Source of the DNA: Gelatoporia subvermispora B
Lineage: Eukaryota > Basidiomycota > Agaricomycetes > Polyporales > Gelatoporiaceae
Reading direction: 5' to 3'
Assembly: GCA_000320605.2 (NCBI GenBank)
Contig: KB445792.1
Location: forward strand, 1,927,581 to 1,991,580
Length of the DNA stretch: 64,000 bases
The translations under genes and the position numbers were made by a program. A model generated the notes under the pieces. That model did not search any database, was not told where the DNA came from, and worked only from the letters and a program-made list of their open reading frames with translations. Positions 43,715 to 56,578 of this stretch are shown piece by piece. The stretch's first letter is position 1, and the number at the start of each line of letters is the position of its first letter.

Positions 43715-44797
43715 TCAGATCATCATTTCCTCATCGGAGTCGGTGGCGCAGAGGCCATCAACCTCGTCCTCCAATGCCTGGCGCCTCAGCTTGACCTCAT
43801 CTTTCCCCAACGGCGTTCTGCCGGGAGTGATGAGCATGCGGTCATCACCAGGGCTTGTAATCCCACCCGGGGCCTGGCGCGTTGGCGTCGCGCAGACACC
43901 CCTTCCTTTCGCGAGTCCTGAGTATACTATCTTCTTCGGCTTGGGGGTAATCTGCATAGGCTCGTCCAAATCCTCCACTACACTGCGCTTGACATGCGGG
44001 GAAAGCAGACCAGCCTTCTCCCAGGCAGTGGATGCCGGATGCGATGCGTCCGATTTGACCGATTTGACAGGCTTCCTTCGTGGAGGCATATTCTCTTTCT
44101 CTGACTCCTTGTCCCGCCTGACGCGCTGATGTGGAGCGGACAAGAATGGCTTCTCCTCAGTCGGAGGTGACGAAGGTACTTCCGAACCAACAGCACGCGT
44201 GTCTTGGTATACATCGAAGCCTGGGTAGTGATGGGGTTGACGATTCGGAAGTAAAGTAGATTGGCAGGGTGACAAGAAGGCTTCCCTGTCGGTGGTAGGC
44301 TGCCTTTGCGGGCTACAGTAGATGTCCATGCCTGGTTCATGCGTATTGGAAGAAGTCGAAGAGGGCTTAACGGATCTCCGAGTCACCAACTTCGGAGATG
44401 GCGCGAGCTTCGTGGATGACAATAGAACACTCGCGTCAGGTATTGAGTCATGAGCTTTGCGTCCGGCATCGTGTCTCTCGCCTTCGTCAAGACGGCGCTT
44501 TGACGACATGCCGAATTCTAGCTTTCGCGCGGGACTGCCCGGTCCGCTAAGAAGCCGGTTGAAGTGGGAGGGCGCGAATCGCCCGGATTCTGAGAGCAGC
44601 GGGGTCTTGGTGGTCTTTGTCGCCGTGAATATCCCCTCGTCATGCAGGATACGACGTTTGGCGGGGCTGTATTGGGAAGGGTTTCCCGGAGAGTGCGGGC
44701 GCTTGTTGCTGGTACGGGCGGAGGACGTGGCCACGATGTGCGGATCAAGGAGGAATTGTTCAAGAGGTAGTTCAAGTAGCGGTCCTAGATGTCGCAT
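43715..44797 (-). CDS. Disordered KEN-box protein rich in SP/TP sites, probably cell-cycle regulated
   Basis: 360 aa in one exon, unusual here. No folded domain is recognised. The sequence is basic and disordered, with many proline-directed sites (PHSPGNP, QYSPAKRRI, CSPQRQP, LSPHVKR, ITPGRTPL), a KEN box at residues 234-236 (SEKENMPP), and an acidic C-terminus. KEN boxes are degradation signals for APC/C-Cdh1, and SP/TP-R/K sites are typical of cyclin-dependent kinase targets. Together with two ACGCGT elements upstream, this suggests a protein made at G1/S and destroyed after mitosis. That role is inference; I do not recognise the orthologue. Confidence 0.78.
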   Translation of the reverse strand: MRHLGPLLELPLEQFLLDPHIVATSSARTSNKRPHSPGNPSQYSPAKRRILHDEGIFTATKTTKTPLLSESGRFAPSHFNRLLSGPGSPARKLEFGMSSKRRLDEGERHDAGRKAHDSIPDASVLLSSTKLAPSPKLVTRRSVKPSSTSSNTHEPGMDIYCSPQRQPTTDREAFLSPCQSTLLPNRQPHHYPGFDVYQDTRAVGSEVPSSPPTEEKPFLSAPHQRVRRDKESEKENMPPRRKPVKSVKSDASHPASTAWEKAGLLSPHVKRSVVEDLDEPMQITPKPKKIVYSGLAKGRGVCATPTRQAPGGITSPGDDRMLITPGRTPLGKDEVKLRRQALEDEVDGLCATDSDEEMMI

Positions 44798-44912
44798 GGT
44801 GTAATTAGAGATGTTATGTTGAATGAGCTAGGATGTGACAAGTCTTTAAGATGAAAAGGTTTCGCGATCGCCAGAACAATGAACGTGTGGCCGGAGACGA
44901 AAAGCAACACTC

Positions 44913-44936
44913 ACGCGTCTCGCGTTCAGAACGCGT
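44913..44936. promoter_or_regulatory. Two MluI cell-cycle boxes (ACGCGT) upstream of the KEN-box gene
   Basis: Perfect ACGCGT hexamers at 44913-44918 and 44931-44936, 18 bases apart, at -116 to -139 from the start codon at 44797. ACGCGT is the binding site of MBF-type (Mbp1-Swi6) G1/S transcription factors in fungi. The hexamer is palindromic, so strand is not informative. Confidence 0.65.
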
Positions 44937-45114
44937 CGCGTCCTCGTGATCAAAGTCACCACGTGGCACTCACTGGTCACAGCGTATCTCACATCACGTC
45001 GAAATGCTGACATTGGGCAAGCAAGCTGGGACTAATTCGAAGCAAAAGCTACCAAAGACACTGAACCGTACAATAATACATGATACACACTGGCATGAGA
45101 AAGACAGTGGGGCC

Positions 45115-46745
<1,631 letters not shown>

Positions 46746-46887
46746 AGTGAGCAGAAGTCAAGGTGAACTGGTCGGAGTTGGAAATTATGGACATTCTTAG
46801 CAAGACGCCCAAACAGCTCTCCTTGCTCACCCCGCCGCCATCGTCCTCGAATTCCCCCGCCCCCCCCCCTCGCCGACGTTGCTGGAA
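46746..46887. promoter_or_regulatory. Compact bidirectional promoter FAL1/SF3A3
   Basis: Only 142 bases lie between the divergent start codons, with a run of about nine C residues near 46861. The two genes must share promoter elements, and both products act in mRNA splicing. Confidence 0.6.
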
Positions 46888-48786
46888 ATGGACTCAACCA
46901 TCGAAGTGCAAAGACAATCGCATGAGGAGATCGAACATCTCGAGCGTGCGCTATACACCATTCTCTCCAAACCTCAGTCGACCCACGAGTCTCGGCTGCA
47001 GACCGAACACAAAGCTTCTCAGCTACTCGACCGTATCACCTCTCGTGTCACTGCCCTCAACAACCTGTATGGGGATGAGGACGCGCGTAAGGCGGAGATT
47101 GATGCGTTGTCTGCGCCCAACAACCAGAGCGATCTCTCTGCCTTCTATTCGCGATTGAGCAAGATCCACGAGCATCATGCCAAGTACCCTGACACCGTTG
47201 TAGGTGGATTTGAACTCGAGTTGTCAGCATTTCTTGATGAAGGAGATTATGGAGATGACGAAGAGTATGAAGCGGATGATCGTGCGTACTTCTGTGCCCA
47301 GTGACTGAGCCCGGCTCACAGTCTCATTGCCTAAAGCTGTTGCTCTTCTGTTTTCTGGAGAGGAGGGCTATGGCAAATATTTGGATCTCTACGCCAATCA
47401 CTCTTCCTACAACAATTTGAAGAACATTGGCAAGCGATTGGCATACCTTCAATATCTAGACGTTCTGTTAGCATCGCAGTCGGTACCTCTACACTCTGAA
47501 CTCCCTCCAGAATGCCGCCTGGCCAGGGAATATGAATTGTGAGTCGTTAATATCTCCGATTCTGTATGCTCTGTGGCTCAATTGGTACGTAAAGGTATAT
47601 AAGATCACTACACACATACCTCCTCTCGTTCATGAAGCGCGCGCAACCATTGGTTGATGTTGAATCCCAACAAAGGGAGGCAGAAGCTGAGTTCGCCAGC
47701 CGATGGGATGCAGGAGATGTTGAGGGCTGGGAAGATACGAGACGAGGCAAGACCGCACCAAATGCAAGCGCGACTAGCAACGGCTCTGAGGGAGGCATCT
47801 GGTGTGCCGCATGTATGCCTCCTTTCCTCACTCGATCATTGTTGGTTTATTGAATGGTTCACAGGTCAGAAGATGTATTCGAAGCAGACTGTCTACGACG
47901 CGCATCTCACATCAAAAAAGCACATCAAGGCGGTAGCCAAGCAGAATGGATCGGAACATCCTGCTGGGCAGCCCAACGGCACCCAAAACACAGCAAAAGA
48001 GACTAACGGCGCATCGACGTCTTCAGGATCGAAGCACCGCGATGCAGCGTTGTTGACACATCTATCTACGCAGCTTCTACAGTTACTTGCCAGCACTCTC
48101 AGCGATACGAAGGCCAATGTAGAACGACGCTTCTCACTAACAGCACGTGAGCGTGAGCAGGAGCTGTTGGAACAGGCGAAGAAGCCTGCCCCTGCCCCTG
48201 CTACTGCGGCAACAGGCGAGGCAGCTGAAGAGGAGGAGGAGGAAGAGCGTATCTACAACCCGCTCAAGCTGCCCCTGGGATGGGACGGTAAACCCATCCC
48301 GTACTGGTTGTACAAGCTTCATGGGCTTGGTGTTGAATACCGCTGCGAGATCTGTTCCGATCACGTGTACATGGGCCGGTACGTAGCTCTTATAGGCATA
48401 CTGGAACAAAAAGTTCACCTTCGTTATCGCTCCAAGGAAAAACTTTGACAGACACTTCCAGGTAAGTTTACATGCGCTGTCAGCAGAACGACTCTCACGA
48501 TACTCCCAGGAGTCGAGACACGCGTTCGGTATGCGTGCTCTTGGCTTGCCGAATACGAAACATTTCCACGAAATCACTCGTATCGAAGACGCTCTTGCTC
48601 GTGAGTATCTCTGTCAAATAATTTTTGACATCACTTAGTCACACGTGTCTAGTTGCGGAGAAGCTCAAGCGTGAAGGGCGGAATGAGATCTTCGAGCAAG
48701 AGACGATGGAGGAACTTGAGGACGAGGAAGGCAATGTGTACAACCGCAAGACGTACGAGGACTTGAAAAAGCAGGGTCTCATTTGA
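46888..48786 (+). CDS. SF3A3: Splicing factor 3A subunit 3 (SF3a60/Prp9)
   Basis: 530 aa, seven exons: 46888-47281, 47322-47538, 47595-47812, 47865-48378, 48438-48462, 48510-48600, 48653-48786. N-terminal helices contain [12 protein letters not shown] and a SF3a60 segment near [14 protein letters not shown]2H2 finger follows ([19 protein letters not shown] with SKKH), then the C-terminal matrin-type zinc finger ([21 protein letters not shown]) and [20 protein letters not shown]. It bridges SF3a to U2 snRNA in the 17S U2 snRNP. The 25-bp fifth exon encodes part of the finger. Confidence 0.95.
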
Positions 48787-48872
48787 GCCGTGTACTGTAC
48801 TCGAGAGCTCATGTATTCCATTATTGATATCTGTCGTCTTGCTGGGAAGGCGCCACAAAGGTCCATACTACT

Positions 48873-51800
48873 CTAAGCATTATCCACATTTGAAGACTTC
48901 CGAGTTCGCGTTGGCGGCGGCGGCGCAGGTCTTCGACTTGATGCTACATTGTTTTGCAACGTCAACGCATCGAGAGCGCTGACTTGGTTGCGCACTTGGT
49001 TATATTCAGTTTCTTCCGATGGTGAAGGTGATGATGATAAAGGTGAAACGCTCGGAGAGTCGAATGGATTTGCCGGACGTTTGTTCGGGATGCCAACATC
49101 ATCCGGAGGAACGAATAACCCACTGGGATGGTCTGACAGAGCGAGACGTCAGCTAATGCCGCACCGCATTTCGAAAGTATGGAACTTACCCGTGCTTTCC
49201 CACCATGCCGAATCGTCCGAGCTCGGTGGTGGAACTTCACACAAGCTGTTCAGTCGGGCATCATGAATGACAAGGATTGCACTTACGATCCGGGACTTCC
49301 GAGGGGAATGCCATACTCGCTAACTTCTCGTCCAATCGCTCGCCTGGCGCGGTGCTAGTGACGCTCTCCAGTAATAGACGTGACAGATCAGCCCGCTTGT
49401 CATGGTCAATTATTCGAACTTCAGCCCTGAATATTGCAAATACTAATTTCGGACTTTAGTTTTAGGCGGGCAGAATGTTGTGTTATGGGCAGTGCACACC
49501 TGGCCGGTGATCTGAGCTCTTCAGCTCGGCTCGCGAATAGACCGATAGATCAAGCTGAGCACCCTTGTACAATACTCGATCTGTAAGCTTGGTTAGTGTA
49601 TGTGTGGCGCACAATGTCCTGCACACGTACCAGTCCATGCGGGGATGCGCATCTTTTCTCCAGTGTCGTAGTCATCCGTGCCAAGGTCATACTTATATGT
49701 TGGGCGGAATATAAGAGGTCCTTCTTGGTAGCCAACGAAGACTTCTCCCTCGTCCATACATTGTTTTAGCTATCAAGAGCCATCAGCTACTTTCGTTGCG
49801 TCGATATATACGCACGGCTTGCCTGGTCGGCAGCCACAAGGCCATCAAAGTCGTCAGAGAGCGCCAGATACCTGACCCGCTCGTTCTCAAGGTCGATGCG
49901 ATAATTCGTGTCTGCGAGCCATATCACGTTGCTGATCAAGTATGAGTGAGTGCCACGCAATGAAGAGCATTCGGGCTTGTCCTCACTCGTGGCTGTCAAT
50001 GGTCTTGCCTTTGAGGAAGTGTAAGCCATTCACAATCGTATGATAGTCGGCGTTTCGCTCGTCGACGTTAGAATGGCCAGCCGCTAAATGTGCAGTAATG
50101 AAGCAAAAATCCGTGTCGTAATAGTCTAAGCGGATTCCCACTGCGCCCTTGTTACCGGACATGCCGCGTAGTCCTGTCTATGCGACATTAGTGACATAGA
50201 CACGATTCGTCCCACAAATCTTCATGCTCACTTTGTGCGTCGTAGCCTCCACGTTCCGGATCACAGCCGTCAACTCCGTCTTCACAAATACCAATAGGGC
50301 GGTCCCGACCAGCTAATTATCGCAACAACCTGTCAGTATGCCTAGGAACTGTGTGACATGCTTACTTGCTGGCTGCGAAGCAAGACGTAGTCGCTTGCTT
50401 TCTCAGATCGTTTGTTGAGAGTGTCGAGAATTCTAATCTCCCACATGCGTCTGTACTCAAAGGTCACAATTACTCTTGCGGTTGCGCATGAGTAGTGCAT
50501 CAAGCGAACCGTTTCTCTGGATCCGCCTGAACGATTTGTTGTGCGGTCAATGGTACGATCTCCTGGAAACCGATAACAAACATGTCCGGGCTTATGAAAG
50601 TCAGCGATAGGCCCAATATGAATGAACGGGTTTTCTCACTCTTGGGTGTCTGGGGTATCGTACAAACATAAGTATACATCACCCGCGACAAGCTTTGCAC
50701 TCACTTGTCCGAGGGAAGAGCCACGCTATCAACGACTCAGATGATGGTGGCTAGCAAGGATGTCAGAATCAGACTACATGTCTGATGAGACAGACCTACC
50801 CTGCCATTCAGGTTCCATGTACCGACAAAGAGAATGCAGTGTTTTGTACTTGAATATTCTGACAAGCTAGACGTAGTCGGATAATAAAACGGTAAAATGG
50901 GTTTATGACAAGGACCTACCGACGGTCTAGTTCTAACCGAACTGAGTCGTGTATCGGATCAAATATAGTGACTTGTTTTTGCATGCTTAGATTGCCCTAT
51001 CGCACAAAATGCAGTGGAGTGAACAAGTGCAGAAGTCCGACTGCTTACCACGAACATGTCAATTGCTATTTGTTTCCCCTTGTCTTGGAAGTTGTTGATG
51101 TATGCTCTGGAAACACTCTTGGTAGCATCCGAGAGGACGCCTGGTGTTATATGAGTGCGAGAGTGACAAAAAATAGTCGGTACTTCTACTCACCTGCTAG
51201 TGTGCGCTTGCCACTACGCGTATAGCTGGTATTGAGAGCACCAGTTCCGGCGTAGATGCGGGACAGCGCATCGCCGTTCTCAGCCCATAGTTCTCGATGA
51301 AAAGACCAGATGGGTGATATATGTATCCATTCTCGGCGAAGCAGCGTAAGGTACTGTTCCAGGGTAGTGCGCGACAAGATATCTTGCACGAAGTTGGTAC
51401 GATCGAGGCTTATAGGTGAGTGAGAGGTCTTCAAATGGTTCTGCATCTAGGATGCGATTGACGTACCAATCAAGACAATTTGTCCTGAAGACGCCTTTCT
51501 GTTCAGTAATTATCTCGTCCGATGTCGAATCTGCCATGATGAAGCCGAATTTGTCGACATTGTCGCTAACGGTAGGCAAGCGTCTGCAACAGGCATCATG
51601 AATACGACGCTCAATTTGACACCCAGAATAAGAGCGTACTTAATGTCTCGAATGACGCTGTCGTGACCAGCCATCTTGACAGCCCCATGGAAGTCAAAAT
51701 GAGTGATTCCAATATTGTCACCCAATACGCCGCGGGTCAGATTCATATGCCGATCATACGCAGTTGTCAGCGTCGCTTCATTCTCTTTGCTTCCGAGGAG

Positions 51801-53151
51801 GTTAATTGCATGGACGAATCCGTACTCTTCGATGAGCTGCATAAAATGGCGGTCAAATGCCGGCTGGGATGCCTGCGGTCGGGTGATTTGGATGCGTTGA
51901 CCAAACGTTTGTAGTCCTTGTTGTTCCCAGAACACTTCAATTGAAGACAACCACGAGAACGGTTCGGTCACATCTCAGGTGAACGGATTCTGTCTGAACA
52001 AAGGATACGTACATGGCACGCTGCCTCGTACTTGCACGTAGCTGAAACAGTTCTGCTCCGTGCTGAATAGCGTCTCAGTCTAAACAAGAGCTGAGAAATG
52101 CAACGCCGCCAAGGACAAAAATGACACTCGCCTCCACGAAGTTCGCACAATTGCCATCATCGTCGACGCCACGAGTGTTGAACCGTGTACCAGAACGCTT
52201 CCATCCCAGGCGCGATATGAGAGCGATAGTAGCAACAGTTGGAGCTCCATTAGTCGGAGGAGCAGGCAACGCTAGCGTATGAACTCCGACGAAACCCTGA
52301 ATGGCTAGTATCTGTGTGTCATGGAAGTCCATATGTTTACAGGGCAATTTATAGCATAGACAAGCTCACAACGAATCCACATCGGTCAAGTTCCTCCCGC
52401 TCCTGAGGATCCAGCCTCTCCCGGAAGTCGAGTAAGCTCCGTACGATGAACTCATTCCACAAAAATCGCTCATCATACACCCCAATATCTCTCCGTGCTC
52501 GATCTGCAGTGACTCTGGACAAGCGTACAGCAAGGCGAGAGGTGAGATCCCACTGAGGCTCAGCTGCGTAGTAGAATGTGCCTCCAGAGATGATCTTGCT
52601 GAGTGGCGCACATGGGTGCTCGTAGATGGCGGTGGGGGTTGAGGCCTGCGGGTAAGGCGACTCACGGAGTAGTGCATCTGGTTGGTCGCCAAAGCCAGGG
52701 CTTGGAAGAGAGTCGCCTGTAGTCGGAAGACTGTCCCAGTGCGGGGACATAAGACTGTAGAACCCAACCTCATGAATTTGTGCGATAACCTCTGGCATAG
52801 GAGCAGAACCACGCGTGTTCCCCACTTCCGTAGCAGATGTGATCATGGCCAAGAACATATCTGAAGGACGTCATAGGTTGAACCCATCGAACATCCCGAT
52901 GTTCCAGTGCCAGGTAACGTACCATTCGAGATTGATATCAACCCAAGACACCCTCTCACCTCCCTCGAAGTCAACCTCACAGCATTAGATAGATCGACCT
53001 CTTTCTTCGGTAAGAACTCTACAACCGCCTGCGAAGGGCTCCCTTCCGCCGCACGGAAGACGAGAGCCCTGCTCGGACGACCTTGACGCTCATCTTGCGA
53101 GCTTGTGACGAGGTAGAGGGTACGAGGTTGATCGCTCAGATAGAGATGCAT
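48873..53151 (-). CDS. Synaptojanin-type inositol polyphosphate 5-phosphatase (Sac1 + 5-phosphatase)
   Basis: About 1030 aa in 21 exons from 52923-53151 to 48873-49132. The N-terminal Sac1 domain has [18 protein letters not shown] and the active-site RTNCLDCLDRTN; the CLD-CLD join is made by splicing at 51467/51408. The 5-phosphatase domain has [60 protein letters not shown] and SSDHRPVFAIFR. The tail is Pro-rich and includes NPF, an EH-domain ligand. It dephosphorylates PI(4,5)P2 and other phosphoinositides in endocytosis, like yeast Inp51-53. Two introns start with GC. The junction between exons 19 and 20 (near 49287/49245) does not keep frame unless the donor is moved to 49324. Confidence 0.93.
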
Positions 53152-53557
53152 GGCTTGCCCCGCCAGCTAGCGGATGCCAACTTGGGCAAGATGGGAGACA
53201 ATGTTTGGACTCAGGTCATAGGCAAGCGACCGAACCCGACAGGAATTGAGAGTCAAGGGGGATGTAGTGGAATCGACAGAGATGCGGTATAGTTTCCTGT
53301 CCGCGATCTATAAAGGCTCAGCGCTCAGCGCCCAAGGACTGCGGTTGCTTGGAGGAGGTATAGAGCGATAATCAGGAGGTAAACTAGGAAGGGGTAGCAA
53401 GTGCGATTCCATCCTGGTGTTTATTGCCCTTCTTGGACTGCTGTGGCAGCCAACATTGGCGAACCACGCACTTCACGTCGCATGTTCATTAAAAATCTCC
53501 TACGCAGTAAGCCGTGTTCATCCTAATTTCTCTCATATCACTGGGTATCAAAATCGG
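53152..53557. other. Intergenic region
   Basis: 400 bases between two minus-strand genes: the phosphatase promoter and the SVP26 3' flank. A TATA-like CTATAAAGG stands near 53310 in plus orientation only, so I give it no weight. Nothing else seen. Confidence 0.4.
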
Positions 53558-54791
53558 CTAAATTCCTAAGGAATCTACATGCATACTCGTAACTCGACGC
53601 ATTTCCAATCTGCCCTTGCCCTCAGATGGCTGCCGCAAGGAGGGTCCTGATGCAGAGGTTCGCCTCGGAGGGCTTCCAAGCTGTACCGGAGTAAGTCTCT
53701 CAGGTATATCCACAGCTTCCTGGACCAATCCCAAACTGCTAGGGTTGCTTTCGGATGAGATTCTCCTGAGCGATGGAGAGAGCGGTGGCGGAAGACTGCT
53801 GGAGGAGGGAACGCGAGGCAAGCTTGACGACATTAGTCTAGGTGATGGCCCAGGCGACGTGGCACGCATGATATTCGGCGAACGAGGAGCGATGATGCCT
53901 TCAGAGGTGTCCCGTCGGCGTGGCCGAGGTCGAATACGTGGTAGTGCATCCAGCGGGAGAGAATCAAAGAGAGACTTGAAAAGGGACGCGCGAGGCCGGG
54001 TGACGATAGTTGATTGCAAGGTAGGCGTAGGTGGTACGCTCGCGTGGCCTGTAGTGAGAGAGATAAGACACCATCGACGTGTGCGTTGCCTTACTACGCA
54101 CCAGTATCCAGAGGGAGGGCATTGTCATTTGCGCTCAGACTCAGGAATAGGAAAAGAGGAGCCAACCAGACACACAAGCCAAAGAAGGTTGCAATGTCTC
54201 CAAAGCCTGGTGCTGGTGTGGTAGGCTGGTTACCGTACGGTCGACGTGCTCTGTGTCTGGCTTCTTGTGTGACGCGTGCGAAATAGAAGAACCAGAGGAA
54301 GTGATCCAGAATGACGACTACGCAAGAGGAGATGAAACTGGGTGAGGTGAGGAATATTGAGGGCCAGCTTGCCGTGAAGTTCTGCAGATAGATGAGGTGG
54401 CAGAAGATGGAGAAGAGGATGTGTTTGAGAGGCAGAGAATCGTAGAAATACAGTAGGATATGGATGAATATAATCACCTATAAAGCGACTCCATGTTACT
54501 TACATACAATTCCTGTGAATCTTGAGAACTTACGTAGATGCCTCTTTGCCCAATCACTTTGGCCATCCTGGAATGCTCCTCAATCAGCTCGGAGAGCCAT
54601 AGCAGGCCGCTAGCTGTGATGATGACATGTTAATTGGTGAGCATACAGGCCTTGATAAAATAGCATACCAAGTGACAGAATCACAAATATGAAAGCCGCT
54701 GCTGCGCCAGCAAAACTGTCAGGGGAAATGAGGCTAATGGACGGAGGTAACGTCGCGTGCATACATACCTGAGGGTGTGAAGCAGCGTCAT
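53558..54791 (-). CDS. SVP26: Svp26/Tex261 family ER-Golgi cargo receptor with long C-terminal tail
   Basis: 338 aa, exons 54769-54791, 54669-54715, 54534-54613, 54102-54477, 53558-54048. Four hydrophobic helices follow the Svp26 pattern: AAAAFIFVILSLASGLLWL, SELIEEHSRMAKVIG, YVIIFIHILLYFYDSLPL, a third around SIFCHLIYLQNF, and SPSFISSCVVVILDHFLWF. A fifth hydrophobic run (FFGLCVWLAPLFLFLSL) comes later. Yeast Svp26 loads mannosyltransferases into COPII vesicles. The cytoplasmic tail of about 165 residues is Ser/Pro/Arg-rich and disordered, as I expect in basidiomycete members. It is divergent from DID2. Confidence 0.9.
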
Positions 54792-55075
54792 TTGCTAGCA
54801 AGTCTTACTGTAGCGAAGAGAAAGTTCAGCCTATGCAGTACATCCAGTACTATTCCCTCCGGGTGCATATACGTGTAAAGCCAGTCAGAATCTGAATAGC
54901 TCCAGGTTAGGCCAAGACCAGAGCACACTGCCGCTGCACGTCGCAGACGCCCGAGAGCGCGTCCTCCACGTGGAATAATCACGTGACTCCATCTCACCGC
55001 CGCTCCAAATATAGCTGCTGAGGCGCACCGACGCAGGTAACTGCGGACATACAACGATCTTCCAACACTATCATC
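54792..55075. promoter_or_regulatory. Bidirectional promoter SVP26/DID2
   Basis: 284 bases between divergent starts. CACGTGGAATAATCACGTG (54966-54984) holds one CACGTG and a second, incomplete TCACGTG 13 bases later. Such E-boxes are common bHLH (Cbf1-like) sites in fungi. Confidence 0.45.
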
Positions 55076-55896
55076 ATGAGTAGCCTAGAAAGTGAGCATC
55101 ACAGAGTCTGTTGTACTACTTATTGACCCTGATTGTGTTAGAGACCCTCTTCCAGCTCAAAGTCCGCCATCTGGAGCCTAATCTTCACGGATCTGCCTGA
55201 CCTCACCCCCCACAGCTCACTGCCAAGACGCTGAACAGGCAAGCGAAGAAGGCCAAGAAAGATGAGGGTGTGGAGAAGACTCGTTTAAAGAAGGTACCTA
55301 TCATGTACGGGTAGGGGATTGCCATGCTAACCCTGCGAACAGGCGTTACAACAAGGTAACACGGACGGTGCAAGGATCTATGCTGCGAATGCCATCCGGA
55401 AGAAGACCGAGTCTCTCAATCTGCTACGGCTCTCTAGTCGAGTTGACGCTGTTGCGAGTCGTGTGGAGACCGCTGTGACCATGCGTCAAGTGACGGGCAA
55501 CATGACATCCGTGGTCAAAGGCATGGATAAGGCCATGGAGACCATGAACCTGGAACGAGTAAGGCATGACTTCATCTCGCTTTGGTTCTCCACTCACTAA
55601 TGCGACTGCAACAGATCTCAGTTGTGATGGACAAATTTGAGTCCCAATTCTCCGACCTCGATGTGCAGACATCGTACATGGAGGAGACCATGTCCAACAC
55701 AACGGCAGTCTCCACTCCGCAGGACGAGGTCGAAGCGTTGATGAAGCAAACTGCGGAGGAAGCCAACATTGAGCTGCAGCACGATCTTGCGGCAAAGACC
55801 GTTTCCTCAGTGCCTGACCTTTCTCCAAAGGAGACAATTGGCGAAGAAGATGACATGCTAGCGGCAAGGCTCCGGGCTCTTCGTCCTACAACATGA
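55076..55896 (+). CDS. DID2: ESCRT-III-associated protein Did2/Vps46 (CHMP1)
   Basis: 203 aa, exons 55076-55091, 55142-55161, 55216-55293, 55343-55558, 55615-55896; the first two exons are only 16 and 20 bp. The Snf7-type core is basic at the N-terminus ([22 protein letters not shown]) and has [20 protein letters not shown], followed by [13 protein letters not shown] and [19 protein letters not shown]. The C-terminal MIM1-like helix [12 protein letters not shown] should recruit Vps4. It works in late steps of multivesicular body formation. The length matches the family (about 200). Confidence 0.95.
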
Positions 55897-56578
55897 TGGC
55901 AAGATGGGTTGGAGACTGATGATGAACGAGATTCTATATCGATCCAATCACGCGTTACTTTCTCAACTTGTTGTAATACTTGCATATAGGATTTTGCGGA
56001 ACATGTAACATTTCGGCCTTTTCATCGTTCCTATGTGATACATCGGATGCTGCAGGATGTCTCACTGTCTGGCCGTACTCTGGTTCGCGCCGCGTGTTTG
56101 ATCACGACTGGACTCACGGAATGCATGCCTTCCTCCTTAGCCAGTCTCATCCCTGAGTACGAATTCGAGTGCTTTGCAGAAGCTAGATCCTCGGGCGGAA
56201 TCCGTTACCTCGGACTGGCACTGCTCGTAGAGCCGATGTTATTGATCCGAGTATATCCATGGCAGGTCTATGTCTATTGTTGTGTGCTTTTGTATAGCAA
56301 GCGATCCAGGTACATGTTATCACGTAAATTCCTCGGTACATTTACCAATTACGTCGTCATCTAGAAGATACAGAACGTAGCGACCATGTAAAGCGTAGAA
56401 AACACATAGAATGGGGCGTAGCGGTATGTGCTTGAAGGCGTAAAGGACGTTTGGATGCAGCATAGGACATGTCTATTAGTGAATACATTAAGCATGAAGT
56501 TAGATGGTGTGCGGGACGAAGAGGTAGATGGGTACTGCATCGGAGCGAAGATGGGGTCGTGAATGGTTATGAAGGTTG
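55897..56578. other. Intergenic region between convergent genes
   Basis: About 680 bases. A 109-codon plus-strand frame (56035-56364) has no recognisable feature and lies in the expected 3' untranslated region of DID2, so it is not called. Confidence 0.45.
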
